Positions 35,131 through 44,031 of a DNA stretch of 64,000 nucleotides are shown in pieces. How positions within the stretch are numbered: the stretch's first letter is position 1; each line of letters starts with the position of its first letter. Origin of the DNA: Nonomuraea montanisoli (GTDB lineage Bacteria > Actinomycetota > Actinomycetes > Streptosporangiales > Streptosporangiaceae). The notes beneath the pieces were generated by a model, which was not told where the DNA came from, did not search any database, and saw nothing but the letters and a program-made list of their open reading frames with translations. Location of the stretch: assembly GCF_013363975.1 (NCBI RefSeq), contig NZ_JABWGN010000003.1, forward strand, positions 496,001 to 560,000, in the 5' to 3' direction. Both the position numbers and the translations under genes were made by a program.

Positions 35131-35805
35131 TCACGCCCTGGCCGGCTCCACGGCGGGCGCCGGCGACCACTCGGCGTCGGGCATGCGGATCAGCGAGACG
35201 CCGACGAAGCCGAAGACCACCAGCAGGATGACCGGGCCGCCGAGCCCCAGCACCATGTTCCACGCGCTCGCGCCGAAGAGCCAGACGGCGATGCCGGCGA
35301 GCACGCCCGCCGGGAACCACCATCCCGCCCGGCCGGCGCGGGCGTAGGCGACCGCGACGAGGGCCAGGCCCAGGAAGGAGCCGATCATCCCGGGCAACTG
35401 CCAGGCGGCGACCATCGCGGGCTGCGCCGCGTCCTGCATGAGCTTCTCGGCCTGCGCCACCGGCAGGGCCTGGAAGAGCACGATGTCGAAGAAGTCCGAG
35501 ATCATGAGGGACGAGAAGTTGATGAGGCCGAGGACCGTCACGGCACCCGCGAGGTTGGCCAGCACCACGCCCTTGCGGCGGACGAGGTGGACCAGCCCGA
35601 GCACGCCGGGCACGAACAGCACCCAGGCGTAGTGGAGGAGCGTCGCGCTGACGCCGACGGCGCCCGGGTTGTGCGCGTACGCCAGCGGGTCCTCGACGCC
35701 GGGCTCGGACGGGTCGGTGATCATGCCGAGGAGCAGGCAGAGCGGGGCGAGGACGAGGCTGACGCCGGCCGCGGTGCGGCGGAAGGAGTTCGCGTTCGCA
35801 ATCAT
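35131..35805 (-). CDS. Multi-pass membrane protein, unknown function
   Basis: 224 residues from ATG 35805; the frame is open far upstream but that part is antisense to the kinase gene. Six hydrophobic segments are visible, the first LVLAPLCLLLGMI and the last PVILLVVFGFVGVSLI, with a short acidic loop after the first. The C-terminus is Pro/Ala-rich and cytoplasmic. The layout resembles DUF4386-like membrane proteins but I cannot assign a family firmly. It diverges from a two-component system across 138 bp and may be its target. Confidence 0.65.
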   Translation of the reverse strand: MIANANSFRRTAAGVSLVLAPLCLLLGMITDPSEPGVEDPLAYAHNPGAVGVSATLLHYAWVLFVPGVLGLVHLVRRKGVVLANLAGAVTVLGLINFSSLMISDFFDIVLFQALPVAQAEKLMQDAAQPAMVAAWQLPGMIGSFLGLALVAVAYARAGRAGWWFPAGVLAGIAVWLFGASAWNMVLGLGGPVILLVVFGFVGVSLIRMPDAEWSPAPAVEPARA

Positions 35806-35943
35806 GGGTGGACCGTACGGACGGGGTGCCGGGCCCGTCGTCAAGGCGTCCTTTGACCGGCCGTCCCCCTCCAGGGTGATTTCAGGGCGCTCGCTCGGAG
35901 AGGGGCGGAATGGCATGGTCCCGGCCCCGGTTACCCTCTGCTC

Positions 35944-37080
35944 ATGCTCCACCGCCGTCCCCCCACCCCCGTCGACTGGCTCGTCGCGGCGGTCGTGGGC
36001 CTGTTCGCGGTCGCGGAGGAGGTCAGCGGGCGCTCCATGGCGCCCTCCCGCGAGTACCTTCCGCTGTGGGTCGCGGGCGGGGTCGTCACGGCCGTCGGGG
36101 TGCTGTTCCGGCGCCGTGCCCCGTTCGGCGTCCTGGCGGTCTACTCGGCGGTCAACGTGGCGCTGTTCGCGCTGCTGCGTGAGAACGCCGCGGCCTGGCA
36201 GTTCTACACGCAGCTCGTGCTGCTGTTCACGCTGCTGTCGGAGGTGCGCCCACGCGGCGTGAAGGCCGCCGTCGGCGTCGTCGCGACCGGCGCGTACGTC
36301 GTCGCCATGATGCTCACCTCGTCGCCGCCCGCCGGCTGGGGCGACGTGGCCGTGGCCCTGGTGATGACCATGATCGCGGCCGGCGCGGGCCTGGCCGTGC
36401 GGCGTCACCGGGTGCTCGCCGTGCTGGCCGCCGAGCGCGGGGAGCTGCTGGCCCGCGAGGCCGTGGCCGACGAGCGCGCCCGCATCGCCCGCGAGCTGCA
36501 CGACATCGTGGCCCACAGCGTGAGCGTCATGACCATGCAGACGGGCGGCGTGCGGCTGCTGCTGCGCGAGGACCAGGACCGTGAGCGGGACGTGCTCACC
36601 ACGGTCGAGGAGACGGGCCGGGGCGCCCTGGAGGAGCTGCGGCGCATGCTCGGCCTGCTGCGCGGTCCGGAGGGCGGCGGCACGGTGCCGCAGGCGGGGC
36701 TCGACCGGCTGGGCGACCTGCTGGAGCAGGTGCGCGCGGCGGGGCTGGACGTGCGCCTCGACGTGCGGGGCGAGCCGGTGCCGCTGCCCGCCGGCCTGGA
36801 CCTGTCGGCGTACCGGATCGTGCAGGAGGCGCTGACCAACACGCTCAAGCACGCGGGCCCCACACGGGCGGCGGTGACCGTCGCCCACCGGCCCGGCGAG
36901 CTGCGGCTGGAGATCGTCGACGAGGGGCCGCGCGAGGGTCGCGCCCCGGCGCGGGGCGCCGGGGCGGGCGGGCACGGGCTGATCGGCATGCGGGAGCGCG
37001 TGGCGCTGTTCCAGGGCACGCTGACGGCGGGTCCGGACGGCTCGGGCGGCTTCGCCGTACGGGCGGTGCTGCCACGGTGA
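35944..37080 (+). CDS. Sensor histidine kinase (HisKA_3 class)
   Basis: 378 residues. Four or five membrane helices occupy about 10-155, with almost no extracellular domain, so it probably senses within the membrane. A short coiled-coil leads to the dimerisation box ERARIARELHDIVAHSVS, with the phospho-accepting H186 as in NarL-partner kinases. The ATPase domain has IVQEALTNTLKHA (N box) and GHGLIGMRERVALFQG (G box). Its stop overlaps the response regulator start (GTGA). Confidence 0.9.
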   Translation: MLHRRPPTPVDWLVAAVVGLFAVAEEVSGRSMAPSREYLPLWVAGGVVTAVGVLFRRRAPFGVLAVYSAVNVALFALLRENAAAWQFYTQLVLLFTLLSEVRPRGVKAAVGVVATGAYVVAMMLTSSPPAGWGDVAVALVMTMIAAGAGLAVRRHRVLAVLAAERGELLAREAVADERARIARELHDIVAHSVSVMTMQTGGVRLLLREDQDRERDVLTTVEETGRGALEELRRMLGLLRGPEGGGTVPQAGLDRLGDLLEQVRAAGLDVRLDVRGEPVPLPAGLDLSAYRIVQEALTNTLKHAGPTRAAVTVAHRPGELRLEIVDEGPREGRAPARGAGAGGHGLIGMRERVALFQGTLTAGPDGSGGFAVRAVLPR

Positions 37081-37817
37081 CCGCCGCACGAGGGGACGGG
37101 GACAGGGGTGAGGTGGACGAGACGGACGCGGACGGGACTCACACGGGCGCGGGCGTGCCCGGTGTGATCGGGATTTTGATCGCGGACGACCAGGCGATGA
37201 TCAGGGCCGGGCTGCGGCTGGTGGTCGGCACCCAGCCCGACCTGGCCGTGCTCGGGGAGGCGTCCGACGGGGAGCGCGCGGTGGAGCTGGCCCGGAGCCT
37301 GCGCCCCGCCGTCGTGCTGCTCGACATCGCGATGCCCCGCCTGGACGGTCTGGAGGCGGCCCGCCGGATCCTCGCCGCGCCGGAGCCGCCACGGGTGATC
37401 ATGCTGACGACGTACGACACGGACGACAACCTCGACCGGGCCCTGCACGCGGGCGTGAGCGGGTTCCTGCTGAAGGTGTCGCCGCCCGAGCACCTGTTCG
37501 CCGCGATCCGCAGCGCCGCGCGGGGCGACGTCCTGCTCGACCCCGCGGTCACCTCCCGGGTGGTCGACGCCTACCGCCGTACGGCGCCGCCGGCGTCCCG
37601 GCCGGTCACGGGGCTGACGGCGCGGGAGGAGGAGGTGCTGCTGCTGGTGGCGCGCGGGCTGTCCAACGCCGAGATCGCCGCCGGGCTGTCCATCACCGAA
37701 GCGACGGTCAGCACGCACATCAACCGCCTGCTGGCCAAGCTGTCGCTGCGCGACCGGGCCCAGGCGGTGCGATACGCGTACGAGTCGGGCGTCATCCGCC
37801 CCGGCGAACCCTCCTAG
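37077..37817 (+). CDS. NarL/FixJ-type response regulator
   Basis: 246 residues from the overlapping GTG at 37077. The receiver domain begins only at residue about 30 (IGILIADDQAMIRAGLR), with D83 as phosphorylation site (VVLLDIAMP) and a conserved LTTYDTDD region and K109-type Lys (FLLKVSPPEHL). GTG 37164 is therefore a plausible alternative start. The C-terminal LuxR helix-turn-helix is LTAREEEVLLLVARGLSNAEIAAGLSITEATVSTHINRLLAKL. It forms a two-component system with the upstream kinase; the target is unknown, and the divergent membrane gene is a candidate. Confidence 0.9.
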   Translation: MTAARGDGDRGEVDETDADGTHTGAGVPGVIGILIADDQAMIRAGLRLVVGTQPDLAVLGEASDGERAVELARSLRPAVVLLDIAMPRLDGLEAARRILAAPEPPRVIMLTTYDTDDNLDRALHAGVSGFLLKVSPPEHLFAAIRSAARGDVLLDPAVTSRVVDAYRRTAPPASRPVTGLTAREEEVLLLVARGLSNAEIAAGLSITEATVSTHINRLLAKLSLRDRAQAVRYAYESGVIRPGEPS

Positions 37818-37826
37818 CCGGTCCGG

Positions 37827-40067
37827 TCAGGCCGGGCGGGCGAGCCTGGCGAAGGACAGGACCACGACCGTCGACAGCAGCCAGCCCAGCACGCTCGCCA
37901 CGTTCAGCAGCGCCGAGGTCACCCGGCCGGCCGTGGTGCGCGTCTCCGGGTACCAGACGGCGCGCTGCCCCAGCGAGATCAGCGGGACGACGGTGTCGAT
38001 CGTGTAGAAGACGGGGTCGAAGCAGCGGACCTGGCCGTCGCCGCACGGCCCCGGCCGGGGCGCCGCGCGGGCCCTGGTGGCGGTGGCGTCGGCCGCCTGC
38101 CCGGTCTCGTCCACGGTGACCAGGCGGCCGTCCACCGCGTACACGTTGCCGCGGGGATCCGTGGCGCGTAACGTCGCCTGCGCCGCCGGGGTCGCCACCA
38201 GGGCTCCCACCAGGGCCAGCAGCGCCCCCAGCAGCCAGAGCGTACGTCCCGGGCGGTAGCCGTAGCCGACCGTGACCCCGTACAGGACGTCCCGCAGGTC
38301 GCGCAGGACGCGGGCGGGCGGGCGAGCGCCCGGCGGCCGGGCCTGCCTGGCGCGCCTGCGCTGCTCCATGAGCAGCCGCTCGGCCTCCACCGGGCGGCCG
38401 TGCTGGCGGAAGACCCTGGCCGCCTGCTCGTACGGGCCCGCGTCGAACGGCTCCATCCCGCGCAGCCAGTCGCGGCGGGTCCGCCAGTCCCAGGAGCCGT
38501 CGAACCGGTCGTACACGAAGCCCGCGATCGCCGAGCGGCGCGGCCACGTCGCGGGATCGTCGGCGAGCACGGTCGTCACGGCGCCCGTGAGGTCCACCGA
38601 CTCCGGAGGGGCCGCCCAGTGCAGGTCCATGCCGCCGCGCGCGGTCGCCGACACGGCCCCGAGATCGCCGAACGTGCCGCCCGCGCAGTCGAGCCGCCCC
38701 TCGATGACGGCGCGGTTCAGCAGCACGGAGCCGTCGGCCGCGAACCCCCCGGCCAGCAGGACCGATCCCCTGACCACGGCCTGGCGCAGGGAGAGCGCCT
38801 CGCCGCCGGGGTTCCGCAGCCGGGCGCGGTGGGCGTCCAGCGCGGTGCCTATCGTCGCGGAGCGGAAGATGATCCTCCCGCCGTGGGTCTCGACCCCGCG
38901 CAGGTCCACGTTGCCGTCGACGGTCGAGCCCTGCGCCGCGACGAGCGTGCCGGCCTCCGGCCCGCTCCACCGGGTGCCCTTCAGGACGAGGTCGCCCCTG
39001 ACGTGCGCGCCCGCCAGCCGCAGCGCGCCCTCGACGGCCACCCCTTCGGCGAGGACGAGGCTGGAGCGGAGTTCGGCGTTGGTCAGGTCGAGCGCCCGCT
39101 CTCCGGGGGCGGCGAGCACCGTGCCCTCGTGGATCCGGATGGTGCTGTACGTCCCCATGGACAGGTCGACGCCGCCGCCGAACCGGCACTCCCCCTCGAT
39201 GCTGACGTCGCCGTTCACGACGAGCCCGGGCGCGCTGACCACGGCGGCGACGTGGCGCCGGCTGTCGTAGCCGGAGCCCGCGGCGGGCCCGGCGGGCTCG
39301 AAGTCGGCGTCGCGGATCAGGAGCTGGCCGGCGATCCGGGCGTTGCCCAGGTCCAGGCGGCCCCGGATGAGCGGGCGGCGCCCCGTCTGGTCGGCGATGA
39401 CGAAGACGCTGCCGCCGATCGTCGCGTCGCCGAGGTCGAGGGCCAGCCCGCGGTCGGGCCTCGTCAGGCGGGCGCCGGTCAGGTCGAGCGAGCCCGCCAC
39501 GTCCGCGCCGAGGAGCCGGATGCCGCCGCGCGCCTCGAACCCGTGGAGCAGCCGGATCGTCCCGCCCACCCGCATCCGGTCGGCCTGCACCGCGCGGACC
39601 GCGCCGTCGATGACGGTGTCCACGCACAGCAGCCGTCCGCCGATCTCCGACTCGCACAGCCACACCGCGGCGCTGCACGAGGTGCTGGCCGAGGTCCACA
39701 GGGCGCCGCGGATGCGGGACCGGGACAGGTCGAGATCGCGGCGCACGCGCAGCCCGTTCGCCACGACGCCCGGGATGTCGCATCCGTCCAGCACCAGCGC
39801 GTGCAGCTCGGCGCCGTCGAGGTCGAGCGGCCGGTCGAACGCGCAGTCCACGAAGCGCAGCGGGAACGGGACCTGCATGCCGCGCAGGTCGAGGCCGCCC
39901 TCCACGCGAGCGCCCTCCAGGGTCAGGCCGCGGGGATCGACGTCCTGCGGGTCGCGCCGGAACAGCTCGCGCAGCAGGCCGCCGGACACGACGAGGTCGT
40001 CGCCGTCGAGCGAGCGGAGCGCCTCGCCGGTGGCGGCGGCGCGGCGCAGGGTCGCCTCATCGATCAT
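37827..40067 (-). CDS. Beta-helix-like protein with C-terminal membrane anchor
   Basis: 746 residues. Residues about 45-520 are a long series of short repeats of the pattern (L/V)-x-(L/V/G)-x-(G/A)-A-x-(V/I)-x-G, for example DLTGARLTRPDRGLALDLGDATIGGSVFV in parts, like pentapeptide or bactofilin right-handed beta-helices. Two hydrophobic segments, TLWLLGALLALVGALVATPAA (about 615-635) and the C-terminal LLNVASVLGWLLSTVVVLSF, anchor it. About 85 residues lie between them. There is no signal peptide, so the helix is probably cytoplasmic. Similar actinobacterial proteins are often labelled oxidoreductase, but I see no cofactor motif. Function unknown. Confidence 0.7.
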   Translation of the reverse strand: MIDEATLRRAAATGEALRSLDGDDLVVSGGLLRELFRRDPQDVDPRGLTLEGARVEGGLDLRGMQVPFPLRFVDCAFDRPLDLDGAELHALVLDGCDIPGVVANGLRVRRDLDLSRSRIRGALWTSASTSCSAAVWLCESEIGGRLLCVDTVIDGAVRAVQADRMRVGGTIRLLHGFEARGGIRLLGADVAGSLDLTGARLTRPDRGLALDLGDATIGGSVFVIADQTGRRPLIRGRLDLGNARIAGQLLIRDADFEPAGPAAGSGYDSRRHVAAVVSAPGLVVNGDVSIEGECRFGGGVDLSMGTYSTIRIHEGTVLAAPGERALDLTNAELRSSLVLAEGVAVEGALRLAGAHVRGDLVLKGTRWSGPEAGTLVAAQGSTVDGNVDLRGVETHGGRIIFRSATIGTALDAHRARLRNPGGEALSLRQAVVRGSVLLAGGFAADGSVLLNRAVIEGRLDCAGGTFGDLGAVSATARGGMDLHWAAPPESVDLTGAVTTVLADDPATWPRRSAIAGFVYDRFDGSWDWRTRRDWLRGMEPFDAGPYEQAARVFRQHGRPVEAERLLMEQRRRARQARPPGARPPARVLRDLRDVLYGVTVGYGYRPGRTLWLLGALLALVGALVATPAAQATLRATDPRGNVYAVDGRLVTVDETGQAADATATRARAAPRPGPCGDGQVRCFDPVFYTIDTVVPLISLGQRAVWYPETRTTAGRVTSALLNVASVLGWLLSTVVVLSFARLARPA

Positions 40068-40164
40068 GTGATCACCCTAGGGGCGGGGCTCGGTCTCGGG
40101 TCGGCCGGTGGAGACACGGTTCGGCGCGCGGGCGCGGGTCCGTGGCGTCGGCTCCGCGCGGTCC

Positions 40165-41934
40165 TCAGCCGGTGGAGACGCGGCTGCGCTGGGGGACGCG
40201 GGCCGGGTCGGCCGGGCGTGACCGGGTGAGGTACTGCGGGACGGGGGCGCGGTCGTCGCCGGTGTCGCGGGTCAGGCCGTAACGCAGGACGCCCCTGCCG
40301 GGGTCGGGCCGGGCGGAGAGGTCGGCCCAGACCTCGTTCCACGTCCGGGGCGCGACGGTGAGGTCCACGTCCGTGCCCGCCTCGTTGTTGTGGAACGTCA
40401 CGCTGCCGTCCAGGTAGTAGAACTCGTTCTGCCACATCTGCTGCTGGCCGGCCGGCAGCCGGACGAATCCGGTCTCGGGCGAGCCCATCCACGTGACGCC
40501 CGGCGCCTGCTCGTCGTCCATGCGCCGCCCGCCGCCCGAGGCGACGTGGAAGAGCCTGCCTTTCAGGCCGGTCCAGGTGGCGGGCACGAACGGGCCGATC
40601 CGGTTGCGGTACAGGATGCCCCAGCGGACCTGGACGTAGCCCCGGCCGGTGATCGTGACATAGTCGCCCCGGTGCGTGATCGACGGGGCTCCGCCGAACC
40701 GGGAGTACCCGTGCCGGCCGCCGACGGTGATCGCTGCGGCGGGGCGGCGGGGCAGCCGGGCGGGCGGCCGGTTCCTGGGCGGGGCCTGGTCGGCCTGGTC
40801 GACGGTGCGCCCGTACGGCCCGGTCCGGCGGGTCCCGGCCGGGGAGGGCGTCGGCTCGGGGGACGGCGAGCGGGACGGCTTCGGCGTCGCCGCGCGCCGG
40901 GACGCGGCGGGCGTGGGCGTTCCCCGCGTGGGCCGCACCAGGGTCGACGGGGCGGGGGCCGGTGCGGCCCGACGGGGCGGAGGCTCCGGCCGCAGGCTCT
41001 GGACGGCGACCACTCCCCCGCCGACCAGCGTGGCGCCGACGACCGCGACCGCGATCGGCTTGACCGCCAGCGAGGAGCCCGCCGCGCCGACGGCCGCCTT
41101 GCCCTTGGCCAGCAGCCCGCCCTTCACCGCCGGCGCCACCGTACGGGCGAGCTCCAGCGCCCCGGCCGCGATCCCCGCCGGGACGGCGACCAGGCCCAGG
41201 CCGGCCAGCAGCCGCTCGGCCGGCACCAGGTCGGACAGCCGCCCCGTGCAGGCCGGGCAGTCGCGCACGTGCCGCGCGAGCCGCTTGCGCCACAGGTCGG
41301 ACGGCGTGCCGTCCCACGACGCGGCGGCCCCGGCCAGGCCCTCGCAGCGCGGCCGTCCCGACAGCGCGCGCACCACCGCGCGGGCCGTCTCCAGCCTGCC
41401 CTTGGCCCGCTGGACGCGCACGGCCGCGTGCGGTTCGCTCATGCCCAGCCCGGCGGCCAGCTCGGCCCGGGACAGCGCGCCGGCCAGCTCCATCCACCAC
41501 AGCGCGAGCACCTCGTGGTCGGCGGCGTCGAGCCACCGGACGGCCTCGGCCGTTTCCTTGCGCTGCCCGGACAGGCCGAGCCGGGTGACGGTGAGCGCGG
41601 CGAAGTCGGAGCCGGGGTCGGCCATGCCGAGCGCCTCGTCCAGGCCGGCCAGGGCGCTCCCCGAGGAGCGCCGCCACTCGCGCACCTGGTTCAGGGCGAT
41701 CGCGACCAGCCAGGAGCGGAAGCTCGCCGGGTCGCGCAGCCCGGACACGCCGGTCACGACCCTGGCCATCGTCTCCTGGACGACGTCGTCCACGTCCGGG
41801 TGGCCGTCCATGGCGCGGCCCACGATGTTGTACACCAGCGGCAGGTGGCTCCTGACCAGCTCGTCGACGGCCCCGCGGTCGCCCGCGGCGGCGGCGCGCA
41901 CCGTCTCGACCTCGTACGTCGGCCGCGTGGACAT
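40165..41934 (-). CDS. ECF sigma factor fused to zinc anti-sigma-like, membrane and C-terminal domains
   Basis: 589 residues from ATG 41934, with GAGGTG upstream. Region sigma-2 (about 25-92, LPLVYNIVGRAMDGHPDVDDVVQETMARV) and sigma-4 (about 128-185) are clear. A zinc-binding HxxxCxxC motif follows (H222, C226, C229), as in ZAS anti-sigma factors. One membrane helix (about 291-313), a Pro/Arg/Ser linker (about 315-415) and a beta-rich C-terminal domain (about 415-560) that would be extracellular complete it. Sigma factor, anti-sigma element and sensor thus appear in one chain, and no separate anti-sigma gene is adjacent. Confidence 0.82.
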   Translation of the reverse strand: MSTRPTYEVETVRAAAAGDRGAVDELVRSHLPLVYNIVGRAMDGHPDVDDVVQETMARVVTGVSGLRDPASFRSWLVAIALNQVREWRRSSGSALAGLDEALGMADPGSDFAALTVTRLGLSGQRKETAEAVRWLDAADHEVLALWWMELAGALSRAELAAGLGMSEPHAAVRVQRAKGRLETARAVVRALSGRPRCEGLAGAAASWDGTPSDLWRKRLARHVRDCPACTGRLSDLVPAERLLAGLGLVAVPAGIAAGALELARTVAPAVKGGLLAKGKAAVGAAGSSLAVKPIAVAVVGATLVGGGVVAVQSLRPEPPPRRAAPAPAPSTLVRPTRGTPTPAASRRAATPKPSRSPSPEPTPSPAGTRRTGPYGRTVDQADQAPPRNRPPARLPRRPAAAITVGGRHGYSRFGGAPSITHRGDYVTITGRGYVQVRWGILYRNRIGPFVPATWTGLKGRLFHVASGGGRRMDDEQAPGVTWMGSPETGFVRLPAGQQQMWQNEFYYLDGSVTFHNNEAGTDVDLTVAPRTWNEVWADLSARPDPGRGVLRYGLTRDTGDDRAPVPQYLTRSRPADPARVPQRSRVSTG

Positions 41935-42039
41935 CCATCACCTCATTCCGGACCACATTTTCGCATTTGTCGCATGTACCCCCCTTCCACCTTTGGCCCC
42001 TCCGACCACGTGACCGCCGGAGCGTGGGCCCCGGGACCC

Positions 42040-42069
42040 TTGACGCGCCCGCTCCGCGAGAGGCATCAT
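42040..42069 (+). promoter_or_regulatory. Promoter of the fructosamine-type operon
   Basis: TTGACG at 42040-42045 and CATCAT at 42064-42069 are separated by 18 bp and lie 40 bp upstream of the first gene. The -35 matches five of six consensus bases; the -10 is weaker. Transcription would begin close to the operator at 42076. Confidence 0.5.
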
Positions 42070-42075
42070 CGACCC

Positions 42076-42099
42076 CAATCTGAGATCGATCTCACATTG
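42076..42099. promoter_or_regulatory. 24-bp LacI-type operator of the fructosamine-type operon
   Basis: TGAGATCGATCTCA is a perfect 14-bp palindrome at 42081-42094, and after one mismatched pair CAAT and ATTG extend the symmetry to 24 bp. It sits between the promoter and the ribosome-binding site of the SIS-domain gene. The centre CG and length fit LacI-family operators, and the operon ends with a LacI gene, its likely repressor. Confidence 0.78.
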
Positions 42100-42108
42100 G
42101 AGCACAGA

Positions 42109-43140
42109 ATGTCGCAGGTCCGCGTGCCCGTCCGCCCGCTCGGAGCGATATCGGAGACCTTCCGTGCCGATCTGGACGCGGCGGTGACGCCTCAGATCGA
42201 GGCCCAGGTGACCGCGTTCGTCGACAAGGCGCTCAGCCCGGCCACCCGGGTGATCTACCTCGTGGGCTGCGGCGGATCGCTGTTCATGTTCGGCGCCATG
42301 CGCTTCCTCCTCGAACGCTCCCCGATCCCCGTGGTCGCCCTCAACGCCGACGAGTTCATGCTGCGCCGCCCGGCCGCCCTCGGCCCCGGCTCGGTCGTGA
42401 TCGCGAGCAGCACCAACGGCGGCACCCCCGAGACCGCCCGGGCCGTGCGCTTCGCCCGCGAGGCCGGCGCGCCGGTGCTGCTCGTCACCAAGGACCCGGA
42501 CAGCCTCGTCGCCAAGGAGGCCGAGGACGTCGTCCTGCACCGCAGCGTCGAGGCCAAGCAGGTGCTCCAGGGGCTCATCGCGTACGCGCTGCTGCGGGCG
42601 CAGGGCGTGGCCGACGACTACGACGAGGCGCTGGCCGTCCTCCGCTCCTGCTCGGAGGCGTTCGAGACCTCGGTGCGCGAGCTGGACGAGCGGCTGCGCG
42701 ACATCGCAGCGGCCTGCGTGGACGAGCCGTGCGTGTACGTGCTCGGCTCCGGCCCGCTGGAGGGCGCGGCCCAGACCTTCGCCGCCTGCTACCTGCAGGA
42801 GATGCAGACCAAGCACGCCGTGGCCACGGGCTCGGGCGAGTTCCTGCACGGCGCGTTCGAGGTGGTCGACGGCACGGTGCCGGTGATCGTGCTGCTCGGC
42901 GAGGACGCCACGCGGCCGATGGGCGCGCGCGCCGTCTCCTTCCTGGAGCGTTACAACCAGCGCAACCACGTCGTCGACGGCGCCTCGCTGTCGCTGCCCG
43001 GGGTGCCGGCGCGCCTGCGCGCCACGGTCGGCTCGTTCGTCATGGCGAGCTGCGTCACCGCCCGGCTGGCCCAGCACTTCGAGGCGTTCTCGGGCCGCCC
43101 GCTGAGCGAGCGCCGCTACATGTGGCGGGTCGAGTACTGA
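42109..43140 (+). CDS. SIS-domain fructosamine-6-phosphate deglycase-like protein
   Basis: 343 residues; ATG 42109 with GGAG at 8-bp spacing. Two SIS domains: VIYLVGCGGSLFMFGAMRF and ASSTNGGTPETARAVRFAREAGAP in the first, VYVLGSGPLEGAAQTFA with EFLHGAFEVVDG in the second. The EFLHG motif is shared with FrlB and AgaS-type deglycases, which split fructosamine-6-phosphates into glucose-6-phosphate and an amino acid. It is followed by a PfkB kinase with overlapping stop/start, as FrlB and FrlD work together. Confidence 0.82.
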   Translation: MSQVRVPVRPLGAISETFRADLDAAVTPQIEAQVTAFVDKALSPATRVIYLVGCGGSLFMFGAMRFLLERSPIPVVALNADEFMLRRPAALGPGSVVIASSTNGGTPETARAVRFAREAGAPVLLVTKDPDSLVAKEAEDVVLHRSVEAKQVLQGLIAYALLRAQGVADDYDEALAVLRSCSEAFETSVRELDERLRDIAAACVDEPCVYVLGSGPLEGAAQTFAACYLQEMQTKHAVATGSGEFLHGAFEVVDGTVPVIVLLGEDATRPMGARAVSFLERYNQRNHVVDGASLSLPGVPARLRATVGSFVMASCVTARLAQHFEAFSGRPLSERRYMWRVEY

Positions 43141-44018
43141 TGCGGCTCGCGGCCGTCGGCGACAACATCACCGACTGCTACCTCGACGCGGGGCGGATGT
43201 ACCCGGGCGGCAACTGCGTGAACGTGGCCGTCCACGCCGCCCGCGCCGGCGCGCGCGCCTCCTACGTCGGCTCCGCCGGGCGCGACGAGCGCGGCGACCG
43301 GCTCGCCGCCGCGCTGCGCCAGGAGGGCGTGGACGTCTCGCGCCTGCGCCGCCCGGCCGGGCCGACGGGCTACGCCACGGTCGTCAACGTCGGCGGCGAG
43401 CGCGTCTTCGGCCCGTACGACCGCGGGGTGGCGCGCTTCCGGCTCGACGAGGAGGACGTGGAGTTCGTCGCGGCCCACGACGTGGCGCACTCCAGCTACT
43501 CGGCGGACCTGGAGGAGCAGCTCCCGGCCCTCGCCGAGCGCGTACCGCTCTCGTTCGACTTCGACTCCCACACCGGCGACGACTACGCCGCCGCGCTGGT
43601 CCCGTACGTCGCCTACGCCTTCTTCTCGGCCTCGCACCTCGGCGAGGCCGAGACCCGCGACCTGCTGCGCTGGGCCGTCGGCCGGCCCCGCCACCGCGCG
43701 TCCCGCACGACCGGCGCCCGCGTGGCCCTGGCGACGCGCGGCGCGGCGGGCGCGTGGCTCTTCGACGGCCGCGAGCTGATCGCGGAGCCGGCCGTGCCGG
43801 TCGAGGTGGTCGACACGCTCGGCGCGGGAGACACCTTCATCGCCCACGTCCTGACCGGCCTCGCGGCCGGCCTGGGCGGGCGCGAGACCCTGCGGCGCGC
43901 CTCCGCGCACGCCGCGCGGGTCTGCACCGCGCTCGGCGCCTTCGGGCACGCCGCGCCGCTCACCCCGGACATCCCTCGACCCCACGAAGGCTCCCGAGCA
44001 GCACCGACCCCCCAGTAG
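43140..44018 (+). CDS. PfkB-family kinase, fructosamine kinase FrlD-like
   Basis: 292 residues; its ATG shares one base with the upstream TGA. YPGGNCVNVAVHAARAGARASYVGSAGRDERGD is the N-terminal PfkB signature in parts, and VDTLGAGDTFIAHVL carries the anion hole and catalytic Asp of motif 2. FrlD phosphorylates fructose-amino acids at C6 for the deglycase. Order and coupling here are deglycase then kinase. Confidence 0.83.
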   Translation: MRLAAVGDNITDCYLDAGRMYPGGNCVNVAVHAARAGARASYVGSAGRDERGDRLAAALRQEGVDVSRLRRPAGPTGYATVVNVGGERVFGPYDRGVARFRLDEEDVEFVAAHDVAHSSYSADLEEQLPALAERVPLSFDFDSHTGDDYAAALVPYVAYAFFSASHLGEAETRDLLRWAVGRPRHRASRTTGARVALATRGAAGAWLFDGRELIAEPAVPVEVVDTLGAGDTFIAHVLTGLAAGLGGRETLRRASAHAARVCTALGAFGHAAPLTPDIPRPHEGSRAAPTPQ

Positions 44019-44031
44019 CAAAGGAATCGAC

